NCBI RefSeq assembly: GCF_030272615.1
Contig: NC_081407.1
Coordinates: 375,017,018-375,081,017 of the forward strand
Length of the DNA: 64,000 nt
Reading direction: 5' to 3'
Origin: Cryptomeria japonica
Taxonomy: Eukaryota; Streptophyta; Pinopsida; Cupressales; Cupressaceae
Part shown: positions 13,101 through 24,631 of the stretch, one piece after another
Numbering within the stretch: the stretch's first letter is position 1
Layout of the letters: the number at the start of each line of letters is the position of its first letter
The notes under the pieces: generated by a model
The model's input: only the letters and a program-made list of their open reading frames with translations
Databases searched by the model: none
What the model was told of the DNA's origin: nothing
Program-made: the position numbers and the translations under genes

Positions 13101-13454
13101 ACCCCTTGGGACCCCATATGACATCTTTGAAAGTCATAGTCGGTATAACATACCCCCTAATACATGGACGACCCCTTAATACATCCTAGGACATCTTTTG
13201 ACCCCTTTTAGCATCTTAGCATGTATAACATAAGAAATCTTATGACCTCTAATGATCCCTTAAGACCCCTTATGACTCCTAATGACCCCTACTAACCCCA
13301 TTTGACCCCATAGGATCATACACCATAGGACCTCATAGGATCATATAGTGTCCTAAGGGGTCATATGGGGTCCTAAGGGGCCACACATGTGTTCTAATAC
13401 ATGTGTGACCCCTTAGGACCCCATATGACCCTTTTAAAGTCATAGTAGGTACAA
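10150..13454. repeat. Dyad-rich degenerate satellite array, left block
   Basis: More than 3 kb of units about 125-300 bp long, most often near 147 bp, marked by the landmark CTAGTAGGTACAACATAC. Each unit contains CCATATGACCCC and its complement GGGGTCATATGG, plus CACACATGTGT. The unit is therefore largely self-complementary and could fold into long hairpins. Copies differ by substitutions and missing subsegments, so the array is old. It is split by TE1 and resumes at 32333. No open frame or promoter motif was recognised in it. Confidence 0.9.
13451..13454. repeat. Target-site duplication ACAA, left of TE1
   Basis: The satellite reads GTAGGTACAACATACC in uninterrupted units. Here it reads GTAGGTACAA followed by TE1, and the right flank restarts at ACAACATACC. 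One ACAA is thus duplicated. Confidence 0.85.
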
Positions 13455-13478
13455 GGGTAAGTGCACAAAGATGGTGGT
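13455..13478 (+). repeat. TE1 left terminal inverted repeat
   Basis: Pairs with 32305-32328 on the opposite strand, 23 of 24 bases. Beyond it, similarity continues with gaps to a shared AAGTGGACAC near 13495, so the functional terminus may extend over 45 bp. Confidence 0.9.
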
Positions 13479-14439
13479 AAAAAAGGGGGCTATAAGTGGA
13501 CACTTTATTTTTCTGAAATTAGGTGAACCTGAACTTGGAGGCAAAATTTGAAAGTCATCCACTCAAGATATGAAGATAATGAAAGAAAAAATATTGTAAT
13601 AATTTGAATCTAGTTTCCAAACTACTAAACTTTTTCAAAATTTGATAAGATTAAGGGGGTCAAATCCTTCGCGCATGAAAAACAAACCCTAATTTTTTCT
13701 GAAAAACATAACATAGTGTCTGATGTGCACATCAAAAAAGTCATAGTTAGATTTAGTATTTTGATAAATCCTTTGACAAAAAGATAGTTAAGAGTGAGCA
13801 CTAGAAGATGTGTAATTTTTTGTTGAGTATTTTTTTTTAATGATTTTTCCAATCGACCACATCCTGAAAATTAGGTACCCGTTTGTGCGTGAAGCATAAC
13901 TTGCACTAAAAAATTGAAAATACATTTTTTTTAAAATTGTAAAGAATCAAGGGCACTACAATAATATATAAAGTTTTTAAAATTTGGATAAGTAGATCAA
14001 AAGTTATTAAAAAAATGGTACACATATGTCTGTGAGAACTATGAAGACACTAGTAAAAGAAATTCAATAATAATATGTTATTGTTGTACAAATTTTAAAA
14101 AAATATACGGTTAGAAAGCTCAGAACATGGGTGAAAATATGGTGGCAATGTTAGAAATACCCACTTGATGAAGTGTAAACCTTATGATGACAAAGTTAAG
14201 AAACCAAGTTGATAAAATAAAACACGTCAAAAAGGAGGGAAATGGAGGGAAATCAAACTTCCAACCCGTAGCTTTGTCATCTAGGCCTATTTCCAAGCCT
14301 ACACAGTCAAAAGAGCGTATGGGGTACCTATGGTATAAGAATCATGTATGAGGTACCTATGGTGTAAGAAGCACGTACGCTCTATCTTTATTATAAACAA
14401 CGTGTACGCACTACGTTTGTTTAAAATTTGGGAGTGTGT

Positions 14440-14615
14440 ATAATATGATATTGTATATATAATATGTGTATATACATATAATATATAATTTATATATTAT
14501 ATATAAATATATAATATATAATATATAATATATTATGTATATAATATATATATGTATATAATAATATAATAGATTTTATATAATATATAATATATTAAGT
14601 ATATATATACACACA
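14440..14615. repeat. AT-dinucleotide-rich low-complexity run
   Basis: Nearly pure TA, TATAA and TATG steps between two subterminal motif clusters of TE1. Confidence 0.9.
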
Positions 14616-14673
14616 TATGTGTGTATGTATCTATATTGTCTCCCTCTCTCCCCCTCTCAAGCACGTACATGGT

Positions 14674-14866
14674 GCCTCTGTCTCTGTCTCTATCTCTGTC
14701 TGTCTCTGTCTCTTTGTCTCTGTCTCTGTCTCTGTCTCTATCTCTGTCTTTGTCTCTGTCTTTGTCTTTGTCTCTGTCTCTATCTTTGTCTCTCTATCTC
14801 TCTCTCTCTCTCTCTCCCTCACTCTACCTCTCTCTCCCTCTCTCCCCTTCTCCCTTCCTCCATACC

Positions 14867-14913
<47 letters not shown>

Positions 14914-15032
14914 CCTCTATACCCCATCCCTCTCTCTCTTCTTCTCTCCCTCCCTCCCTCTCTCCTCCCCTCTCTCTTCCTCTTTCTATCCCTCCCTCCC
15001 TCTCCCTCTCTCCCTCTCTCCCTTTTCCTTCA
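14674..15032. repeat. Long CT-rich microsatellite
   Basis: TCTCTG, TCTCTA and TCTTTG hexamers pass into (CT)n and then TCCC-rich sequence. It produces long Leu/Ser (+) and Arg/Glu (-) open frames in several phases, none of which is a gene. Confidence 0.95.
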
Positions 15033-16901
15033 CATTTTCTTTACTAAAAATAGCACATATGGGGTACTGAGCCTATTAGTTCGCTGCCCTGTCATAACAT
15101 TTTTAATGTGTAGGAGCGCGTACACGCTAATTATGAGTTCTAAGCGTGTACAGGGTGAAAAAAAATACTATTGGGCTTGCCAACATTTTAGGGACTAACA
15201 ACGCGCACACAGTTATTAATATATCACGTACGCGGTACTTAGACATAGTTTTATTTGCCCAAGAGCCTCAATGGCCTCAAAAGAAGTTTTTGAGATCATT
15301 GAAGGCCCCACTGCAACTATGTCTGCACACCTATCACTATTTAATACATAGAATTGAGTGAATTTTTTGTTTTTGCATGATTTCAAATGATTGAATTGTT
15401 GTTCTTATTAGTTTTGTCAATATTATTATGATTTTTTAATAGTTTTGATTCAAAAAAATAATGATAAGATGCATATTTATTGTTATTTGTTTGTTTATGA
15501 ACTTTTGTTTACATATATCTGTAATATGATTCTATTTAGGACAATCGATATCAACCATGGGAAAGAACTAGCAAGGAATGATGGAACAACGAGAGGTTGA
15601 AAAGGAAAGACAAAGGTAGTATATGAAGAAATTACGTGACATAAGAACAATGGGAGAAGAGGGTATGTCATCCTGAACATCTCAATTTGATTTACCAAAT
15701 GAACATAATGCACCTAATACAATTGAAGAAGAGACATTTGATTTACCGCATGGACCTAATACAATTGAATAAGATACCACATTGAATAATCAATTAAATG
15801 ATGAACATACACCTACTCTATTTGATGAATTGAATGTACACAATGCACCGACGTTAACACCTCCTAGAATCATTCATAGGAAACCAAAGTATCTAATTGA
15901 CATTGATGATAATATATTGAAGCCAATGCCCGATAAAATGAATGAACGAACTTGTAGGAGAATGGTTAAAATAATATGGCAAAACTATTTTGAAAACTTA
16001 AATCAAACCGCAAGATGTCAATTAATTGTTCAAATGACTAAAAATTTGAATTTTAGAGAGACAATGAAAATTCAAGGCCTAAGATCATCTGAAAGTAACA
16101 ACAAAAGAACTATTGTGAGAAATCTATTTGATGCATATCAAGCTATTGGTTCAAAATCACGTACTACAGATTCTAATGCTACTTGACGTGTCATTACATC
16201 AACCATAATGAGCAAGAAAATAAAAAAAATATCGTTTGATAAGCAAAACAAGTAAATCATTAAACGTTAGTAGAAAAACATTAAGTAAAGCATTACAGAG
16301 GTGAGAAAAAATAGAGGAACCTAACAATAATTCTCTTTGGGCATTCTTGGGTAGACTACCACACAAAGACAAGGTTGTTGTTGATGCACTAAGAACATTA
16401 ATTGAAAACTTTTGGCATGACAACACAAGAGTTTCACCCAACCAAAGAGATGTTGTTAGAAGGCGAATAATAATAATTTCTCAAAGATTTTTTGAAATGG
16501 TAAAACTTTTTTATATTAAGATTAATCATGTACTCACCACGTGTTGTTGTAGGATACATATTGAATTTTCCATGCACTATGATATTTTTCATCATATTTT
16601 TTCTACTTTACACACTAACAATGTTTTATAGGAATGCAATATACAAGCACCTCCTAAGTCAGTAAGATAATTTATTTCAAGTGTGCTATGTAATAGACAT
16701 GATGGTTGCATTTATTATAAGATGTCTTGTTTGGAAGGTTCTTGTGCTATATGTGGTGGTTTGCAACATTTACCAAGATGTGTACATTTGAAGAGCACAC
16801 ATGAAATTGGTAGGAAAATAGTTTCTTTTGGAAAATACAAGATAGTCACATATGGAGTCAAATCTATGGAAAATATTTGAAGAGATTTGACCTAGTGAAA
16901 A

Positions 16902-17282
16902 ATGATATATGTGTATCAAGAGAAACTAGTTTATGAGTACATAATGCATACACATAGAGCTCAAAGGTTAGATGAGAAATTCAAGTTATGTAACGACACA
17001 TTTCCCCTTGGAACCATTGTCTCTATCATTGATTTTGATGAAAATTATACACTACAACCTCAAAATGAAGTGCAATCTATGTATTATCATTCTACACAAG
17101 TTTCTATTTCTGTACACATAACATTCATGCATGCAGATGATAACATAAAGGAGGATAGAAAGGTTGTAAGAGAGTATCACTTCTACATAAGTGATGATCG
17201 TCCTCATTCATCAGAGTTTGTACAAGGATGCTTTAAAGTTTTCTATGATAATTTAAAGGAAATAAACATACAATACAACTGA
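16902..17282 (+). pseudogene. TE1 transposase core, first acidic-residue block
   Basis: A clean 126-codon part of the TE1 transposase. After a helical N-terminal segment (VYEYIMHTHRAQRLDEKF) it has FPLGTIVSIIDFDENYTLQP, where the Asp of DFDEN aligns with DFAEN in TE2. The segment HFYISDDRPHSSEFVQGCF aligns with HFYVSDNRLHSSEFV in TE2. It ends at a premature stop just before the next core motif, which lies only 13 bases further on. Confidence 0.75.
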
Positions 17283-17330
17283 CACTTAATATGGTCAGAT
17301 AATTGCACTGCACAATTCAAGAATGCAAGG

Positions 17331-17696
17331 ATGTTTTATTGGTTGACAAGGATGCATATGACAAGTGGTGTACAATATTTTTGGAATTTCATTGAGTGTG
17401 GACATGGTAAGGGAGAGCACGATGGTGCAAGAGCATGTGTAAAAAGAGCCCTAGCTAAAGAAGAATTGAAGTATGAAGGTGGTGCTAAGTTGATAGATGC
17501 AGAAAAAATTGTGCAATGGTGTAACTCTACGATGGGTCTAGGTAATCCAGGTATGTCAATGGTTTGTAGATATTTTTGGTTGATCACTGAATCTAACATT
17601 GAAAACTATCTAGATTGCTGTACAGTTGCAGGATCGAGTGACATGCACTCATTTATGAGTTCAAATGCAAGTTCACTAGTAATTTACACGAGATAG
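17331..17696 (+). pseudogene. TE1 transposase core, second block
   Basis: Continues the core with MFYWLTRMH, QYFWNFIECGHGKGEHDGAR, CVKRALAKEELKYEG and IVQWCNS. The FWNF and HGKG motifs align closely with LWSFFEARHGKGEHNGAG in TE2. The second acidic motif (SDNCTAQFKNAR) lies just upstream of the first Met, so this open frame is only part of the domain and its ATG is not a real start. Confidence 0.75.
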
Positions 17697-18063
17697 ATGG
17701 TATGTTTTTTCTCTTCGTGCATATATTGTTTGTGGGAAGAATGTGAATCACAAGAGTGGGTTGACAAATGGTCTTGTAGAGCATTGGTTCCCATTGATAC
17801 ATATCAAATTTCCAAAGCACTACAATTGAGCCAGATGGAGACATTAGTGGATTTTTGACTATGTATCCGACCTAGTGGATTGAGGTGATTTTTTGAGTTA
17901 ATTTTTTTGAAAGTATTCTTTTTGGTTCATTTTGTTGTACATCACACTTTATTTTTGGTATTAACTGTCACTTTATAAAATGCAGGTCATGTGTATGTAG
18001 TTGTTGCATAACAGAACAATGAAGAAGGAACACATTACTATTTGTGTTGTTGTGTTGAGCCTA

Positions 18064-18068
18064 AAAGA
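18064..18068. repeat. Target-site duplication AAAGA, left of Copia-1
   Basis: AAAGA directly precedes TGTGAG here and directly follows ACTAACA at 26300-26304. It fixes both borders of Copia-1. Confidence 0.95.
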
Positions 18069-18710
18069 TGTGAGATTCTGCGAGAAGCGAGAACCGAGCC
18101 AAGATCTGATGTCGGTCATAGATCACATGCAACTCCTCACGCAACAGATGATCAAAGATCAAAATAGCTGCATGAAGATAATTTCGATATGAGAGAGAAA
18201 TAAAGACAAAGAAGAGAATTTGGAGAAGACTCTCACCGAGCTATCACTTCACCTGCTTGACTAGTGAAGGTGAGAGTATAGTGCTTATTATATAAAAAAA
18301 TATAAGCATATACATCCAAGGGGTGCATTAACTCCTATTCCCCATAAAAAGTGGGAGGTTTTACCTTCTTGGTAAATGCCAAAACATGTGGCATAACCTC
18401 CTTACATGAAGACAAAAAAGGAGTTGAGAAAGTTGGCACATAAGGCCAAAAGAGGGTGTGAAATCCAACTACCCCATAACCCACTTAGGAAATGACAAAA
18501 TAGTGGTTATGAGAGGTGGCACAACAAGCCAAAAGAGGGTGTATAACTCAACTACCCATGTGAGGTGGAGAGTTACACATGTAGCTGAAGTATTTTGCCA
18601 CGTGTCCTCATATAAACCACTCCTATTAACCTAAGCAAGCTTATATAATATATGTGTAGGAAAAAATAAATACCCCCTAACATAAGGAAAATAAAAAACC
18701 TACACTAACC
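18069..18710 (-). repeat. Copia-1 3' LTR (left on the + strand)
   Basis: About 642 bp, TGTGAGATTCTG to CTACACTAAC, closely matching 25658-26299. The last base next to the polypurine tract differs from the partner LTR, so the TG/CA terminus on this side is mutated. Confidence 0.92.
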
Positions 18711-18722
18711 CCCCCTCTTAAG
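18711..18722 (-). other. Copia-1 polypurine tract
   Basis: CCCCCCTCTTAA on the + strand, that is TTAAGAGGGGGG on the coding strand, directly before the 3' LTR. It would prime plus-strand DNA synthesis. Confidence 0.85.
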
Positions 18723-18769
18723 CGTAGCTTAGGTGGGTGAAAATATGGTTCTCAACAAATGCAACCATG

Positions 18770-20841
18770 TTAGGTACCCATGTACATAGATAACCCCCCC
18801 AAAAGAAGAAGCCCCCCATAAGAGGAATAGCCCCCCCCTAAATAAGGAGAGAAAGAAAGAAAGAAAGAAGGACTAAGAAGTCCCTCTTGAAGTAGACACC
18901 TATCGTATCCCAAGTAGAGATCGCAAATGAAGGAACTTGCTTTCGGTGAAGGGTTTGGTGAAGATGTCCGAGTTTGCTCCATTGTAGAACAATGCTTAAG
19001 ATCAATGATGCCTTCCTGAATGAGCTCCCGAATATAGTGCATATGTATCTCAATGTGTTTCGTCCTCTGGTGATGAACTGAATTTCTTGAGATCTGTATA
19101 GCATTTTGATTATCACAAAAGATGATAGTAGGCTTCCTAACTGGAATACCAAACTCAGTGAGAATATTCTGAAGCCAAATAGCCTCAGTGGTGGCATTAA
19201 TTGCCCCTCGATACTCAACCTCTGTTGATGAAAGACCAATTGTAGACTGCTTCTTACTCGACCAACAAACTAGACCAGAACCAAGTGAGAAGCAATACCC
19301 TGAAGTGGATTTGCGATCCTAAGAATCACCCGCCCAACCTGAATTCGTATATCCCACCAAGTCAATATCCATGCCTGCTGCATACTGAATTCCATAATTG
19401 TGAGTACCCTGAATGTAGTGGAGAATCCACTTAGCTGCTTTCCAATGCAACTCATGTGGCTCTTGCATGAATCTAGAGACCATGCCCACCGCATATGAAA
19501 TGTCAGGTCTCGTATGAGTCAAGTAGATGAGGCTCCCAACAATTTGTCGATATAAAGTGCTATCAACCAAGGGTGAAGAGCACTTAGCCTCAAGTTTGAC
19601 CCTAGACAAAAAAGGAGTAGGTGTAGGCTTACAATCAGCCATGTGAAATCTAGAGAGCATATCGAGTGCATACTTGGGTTGTCCAACGAAGATGCCTGAA
19701 GAAGATTGAGTAATCTCAATTCCCAAGAAGTCATGTAGAAGACCCAAGTTTGACATCAGAAATCTATCATGTAGAACAGTTTTCACTACCTCGATGGTGG
19801 ATGAGTGACTCCCTATGATCAACAAGTCATCAACATAGAGAACTAGAAATGTGAGAGTATCATCCTGGTGCAGAATGTAGACGTTCGAATTAGAATGGCA
19901 TCGAGTAAAACCAACTGTTAGAAGGAAGGAGTCCATCTTGGCATACCAAGCTCGAGGAGCTTGTTTGAGGCCATAGAGAGACTTTCGAAGTCGACACACA
20001 AGTGAAGGATCTTGAGCAAACCCTTGTGGCTGCTCCATGTAGATTTCCTCTTGAAGGTCACCATGAAGAAATGCACTCTTGACATCCATCTGATGAACTT
20101 CCCAATGATGGGTTGTAGCAATAGCAAGGAAAAGCCGGATGGAATTCATCTTAGCAACTGGAGCAAAAGTCTCAGAGTAATCAACCCTTGGAACTTGGGA
20201 AAAGCCTTTTGCTACCAAGCGAGCCTTATACTTATCAACCGACCCATCTACTGCAAATTTTGTTCGATAGATCCACTTGCATCAAACAAGTTTCCTTCCC
20301 TTAGGAAGAGGAACTAAATCCCATGTGTGATTCCTTTCCAAGGAATTAAACTCTTCTTGCATTGCAGCATCCCATTCGGGAACACCTGTAGCTTCTCGAA
20401 AAGACTGTGGATCAGAAGCTGAAGCAATGAAGAGATATGGAGCTTGCTGAAATTGTGACCTAATTCTTCTAGTATCTGATGGATCACCAAGCCAATCTCC
20501 TGCTGACTCAAAAGTTTGTCGAGCCCAAAGAGGCACTAAAGATGGAGAGTCTGGGGGAGAATCATCAACCTCTGAAGGATGAATATGAGAAGAATGTGAA
20601 TCCTCACCATCACTGTCACCATCTGAAGTGGAGGAAGAAGGCTCCTCAACAGGATTAGGAGGATTAAGATCCTCAGAAGAACTGTCATCATCATGCAATG
20701 TCTCCAATGTGATAGTGGATGGAGAAGTGGTATGAGAAGAAATAGAAGAACTCTCCTCAAAATGAACACTCCTCTCAATGAACAACTCATGTGTAGAGGG
20801 ATGGAGAAGTCTATATCCTTTGACATCATCTAGATACCAAA
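18770..20841 (-). pseudogene. Copia-1 reverse transcriptase and RNase H
   Basis: The C-terminal part of the copia polyprotein. The best frame (19319-20218) has RLVAKGFSQVPRVDYSETFAP, VLYVDDLLIIG with the catalytic Asp pair at about 19820-19845, and GSLIYLTHTRPDISYAVG. A stop interrupts GRKLV-CKW near 20281, where Gly is expected, and another follows GWAGDS. RNase H continues in other frames (SKKQS, SSTE and DNQNA-like motifs), so at least one frameshift is present. Upstream an acidic Ser/Pro linker (about 20500-20800) joins to integrase, but that joint is split by the solo LTR at 20847. The LTR cuts the conserved CIFVGY..DDVKGYRLL region. Confidence 0.9.
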
Positions 20842-20846
20842 CAAAT

Positions 20847-22480
20847 TGTAACGTCGTAAATTGTACGCACTTGCTAGGGTGGTACAATTTCACACCTAGT
20901 TTAGCACCCGCCTTGGCGCATTTTGTATTTTGCATTGCATTTCCCCTTTAGCATTTAATTAGTCAAATTAATTAGGTCTAAGGTTCTATTTCATCATCTC
21001 CCACATCATAAAGTTGGGCCCTTTCATTAAAGTGTGCCCCTTTCATTTTATTCTTCCAATACATCATTTAATCAAAAACCCTAATTAGGTCCTATTTTGA
21101 ACTTGGGGGCTTGATTTCGGGGGTCAAAACATCTCGAAATCACCTGTAACTTTGGGATTCTCTCTAAAATCATCATATCCGACGGCCCTGAAAATTTGGT
21201 GAAAAGTTGTCGGGACCATGGCGCCCGGAGAGGACCATGGCGCCCGGAGTGCACATGGTCCCGGACATTTTTCCCAAAATTTTAGGAGCGCGATCCAATC
21301 ATAAAATAAAGCTTAACCCCAAGAAATTGGCGGGATATTCAATCTCTAGGTCGGCCAAAAGTTGAAATTAAGACCTAGGGTTTCATATATAAGAGCTCTC
21401 TTTCTTCATTGGAAAGGATCTGAATTTTGGCTTTGGAGGACCTTCTATGCAGCGAAAGAGCAGATCTTTGAAGACTTTAATAACATTCAACATCCAACCA
21501 TCAAGCATTCATCAATTTCATTCATTTAGGGCTTGGGAGACATTGAAGAACAATAGGAGATTACCGACTGAAGATTGGCTTGTACTCCTCCCTTGAGGGT
21601 TGGGTATGATTTCATGTTGTTTTCATGTCTTTGCATAAGCTTCAATATATCCTTTATTCATGCTTTAGATCACTTTGCATCTTGATTTAGAGCATTTACA
21701 TTATCATTTACAAGCAATTAGGGTTTACTTTCTAGGTTGCTCTAGTTTGCTTTCTTGCATTTAAGGACCTTGCACACACACTAGGTCTACACACACAATA
21801 CATTTTACAATACAACTTGGCTATTCGTGGAGGTGGAAATCACCGAAGCGGGGGTTTGACTAAGGCAAAACCCTATATAGCCGCCCACCACACCTTTTCA
21901 GATATAAGTGCAGGTTTTAGAATTTGGACGACGTCGCAAGTTACAGATCCGGAAGAAGCAGACGGAGACTGAACTTCACACCAAATCTCAGAGCAAAAGA
22001 CCAGGACAGGGGCATGGGGCACCCTAGTCCTCCTGACAGACAGCATTTTCAACATTTTTGACAGCTTTTCCAGAGTGCAAAAACAGCAGTTTTCGGAGCA
22101 GTTTCAGGGGCAGAATCAGGACAGTGGCACCTGCGCCCCCGTCCTGAACATTTTCACTCATATTTTAACACCGGGTACGCATTTACATTCTTGTCTTGTC
22201 CTTGTGTTTACAGCTTTCCGCTTTCCATTGTTTAAGTTCAATTCTGCAATCTTGTTATTAGTTCATACTTGCACTTTGGGGTTAGGGATTGAACTTGCAT
22301 CATTTTATCTTTCAATTACAACAAAGGAATAGAAATCCTAATAGGTAGCCCGTGGCTCTCTCTTCCACAAAAAGAAGTAGACAATTGTGTGATACCTCTA
22401 GGCTCTTTCGTATTCCACAAGTGTGTGGTTGAAAGTGAGATTAGGGCATGTTTGCTTAGTGTCACTTTTTCTCCCACACA
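20847..22480 (+). mobile_element. Solo LTR nested in Copia-1 pol
   Basis: 1634 bp from TGTAACGTCG to CCCACACA, with TG..CA ends and a perfect 5-bp duplication CAAAT at 20842-20846 and 22481-22485. A TATA-like CATATATAAGAGC at about 21388 suggests + orientation. There is no open frame with retroelement domains, so it is a solo LTR; length and sequence suggest Ty3/gypsy, but no internal domain proves it. It contains two nearby GGACCATGGCGCCCGGAG copies (about 21216-21250). Partial similarity to 49770-49860 in the insert at 49494-50678 suggests a related family. Confidence 0.88.
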
Positions 22481-22485
22481 CAAAT

Positions 22486-23660
22486 ATGCAAGGCTTGCTC
22501 TGCGGATCCATAGCCTTGCGTTTCTCTGTTGGAATGTGGGCCCATGCTAGAGAACCAAACACTTTGAAATGCTTAACTGTAGGTTTCCAACTAGTCCAAG
22601 CTTGAAAAGGAGTTACCCCCTTCACAGCTTTATGAGGAACTCGGTTCTGGATGTAACATGCATAATTGATGGCCTCTGCCCAATACTGAGGTGCCAAAGA
22701 CTTGGAGTGAACCATACAATTTGCCATCTCCTTCAAGGACCTATTCTTCCGTTCTGTGACACCATTCTACTGAGGACTGTATGGAACTGTGTGCTGCATG
22801 TTGATACCTTCTGAAGCACAAAATTGTTCAAACTGATTATTAACATATTCACCCCCTTTATCTGTACGCAGAATCTTGATGAACTTCCCAGATTGTTTCT
22901 CTGCAAAGGCTTTGAAATCTAGAAAATTCTCAAATACCTCAGACTTTTGTTTGAGAAAGTAAACCCATGTAAATCTGGAAAAGTCATCAATAAATGTTAA
23001 GACATATCTAGCCCTGCTGAAAGATGGTTGTGGAAATGGTCCTGCCAAGTCACTATGTACCAACTCCAATAGCTGTGGAGCTCTCCATGCTTTGCCTTTG
23101 TCATACTTCTCCTCAGGATGCTTACCAAGAATACATCCCTGGCAAACTCCATCAGAAAATTGAATAGAAGGCAACCTTGAAACCATGCCTTGTTTACTGA
23201 GTTGTTGCAAGTAACGATAGTTCAAGTAGCCAAATCATTGATGCCACAAACAACTAATCTCATCTACATGAGTGAGTAAAAATATCGAAGGAGAGTCAGG
23301 AACAAAGTGAGAAAACTGATATAATATGGATTGATGATCTACTTTTCCCACAATAATAGTAGACTTATTATGCATTTCACTGATTACCACTGTATCTGGT
23401 GTGAACTCAACTCGCTTGCTAGAACTAGTGTGAGTGATCTGATAAACAGATGGGAGATTAGTTGATAAAGATGGAACACAAATGACATCCTTAAATGTTC
23501 CTTCGCCCACATCAACAAACCCTCTCCCATGCACTTCAATAGGAGTGTCATCACCCATTAGTATGGAAGGCATAGAACATGGCTCTAAAGAGGTGAAATC
23601 ATCTTTTGAAGAAGCCATGTGGTGCGAAGCACCCGAGTCAATTATCCAAGAATTAGGTTG
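22486..23660 (-). pseudogene. Copia-1 protease and integrase
   Basis: Protease starts near WIIDSGASHHM (about 23625-23655), the copia DSG active site. The integrase zinc finger region holds CLWHQ-FGYLNYR, with a stop where Arg is expected (about 23235), and VCQGCILGKH. The catalytic core has HSDLAGPFPQPSF, FIDDFSRFTWVYF and LRTDKGGEYVNNQF. A further stop lies in SPQ-NGV before the ERKNRSL glutamate (about 22770). The downstream frame (22398-22736) runs into the solo LTR after KPCIFV. Confidence 0.9.
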
Positions 23661-23809
23661 TGAAGCAATAGCAACTAGGGCCTTACCCTTTCCTTTCCCT
23701 TTACTCTTTTCTGTATCCTTAGAAGATCCTTCTGATGAACTCTATTTGACTGAATTAGGCACCTTGATATTATTCTTTTCAAGAAGATTTGAAAGGTGAT
23801 CAATTTGTT

Positions 23810-24631
23810 TCTTTAAACATTTATGTTCATCATGACTAGGCCTCTTACAATAAGAACACTTGACCTTCTCCTTCTTAGGTTGTTCACCTCTTGATGAAGA
23901 GGTCTAATTATCTGCTTTTGAAGTAGCAGGTTTCTGATCTTTTTTCTTCTCTTCTTGGTTCTTTTGTTTCTTATCTTGCTTACTAGACCCTTTTTGTTCT
24001 TTTGTGCCTTGATTTACAACTAAGGCATGTGACTTAGAGGGTTTTACTGTACCCATTTGAACCAATTTGTCTTGCTCCCTAGTGAGTTCTGCAACAAATT
24101 CATCTAGAGAAGGCATTTTGATGTGGTACCTAGGGCACATTTTGTAGCATAGAATGTAGAAACAAACACTAAATAGTTAGGACCAAGATTAGAAAGAATA
24201 CTCAAGATCAGTTGCTTATCATCTTTCTTAGTTCCACACCGTTCCAACTACAATCTTACAGACTTAAGTTTAGTAAAGAAGTCTTGTATAGTATCAAAAT
24301 TGGTTGGATTCAACCCTATGAGTTCATTCTCTAACTGATGACCTCTTAGCTCATCTTGCTTACCAAAGAGGTTTTCCAAAGTGGTCCACACTGCATTTGG
24401 TGTAGTGGCAGATTCAATGTGAAAAAGGTTTGGAGAAACTGACATACATAGAGTACCAAAAGCTTCATCACATTTATTAAACCATTTAATCTTTTCTGTA
24501 GCATCTTGAGGTTCAATTTCAAGTCCCATAGTAACACGATGATATCCATGTCTTTTAAGATATATTATCATCTTAGATTTCCATTCAAAATAATTATATG
24601 GTGTTAAAAGTGGACCTATAGATGCATCCAT
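23810..24631 (-). pseudogene. Copia-1 GAG with CCHC knuckle
   Basis: Starts at an ATG ending at 24631 (MDASIGPLLTPYNYFEWKSK) and is open to 24248. It includes the WTTLENLFGKQDELR segment typical of copia GAG. Stops break the frame before a Lys/Gln-rich part (23904-24140) and a knuckle CSYCKRPSHDEHKC (about 23815-23870), C-x2-C-x4-H-x4-C. It forms the particle shell and packages RNA when intact. This copy needs at least two repairs to be read through. Confidence 0.85.

Larger units (their letters stand above)
14300..15240. promoter_or_regulatory. TE1 left subterminal motif cluster (putative transposase sites)
   Basis: Repeated variants of a GCGTACACGC-like motif lie at about 14312 (GAGCGTATGGGG), 14371 (GCACGTACGCTC), 14399 (AACGTGTACGCAC), 14660 (AGCACGTACATGG), 15114 (GAGCGCGTACACGCT), 15140 (AAGCGTGTACAGGG), 15200 (AACGCGCACACAG) and 15227 (CACGTACGCGGTAC). 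The same motif recurs at 32056-32270 near the other end. Subterminal repeats bound by the transposase are known in CACTA and other plant elements; that role here is inferred. Confidence 0.6.

Noticed and set aside
14617-15198. Overlapping long Leu/Ser and Arg/Glu open frames
   Set aside because: They are produced in several phases by the CT-rich microsatellite and have no other content.
22075-22332. 85-codon plus frame
   Set aside because: It lies in the solo LTR 20847-22480 and has no recognisable domain.
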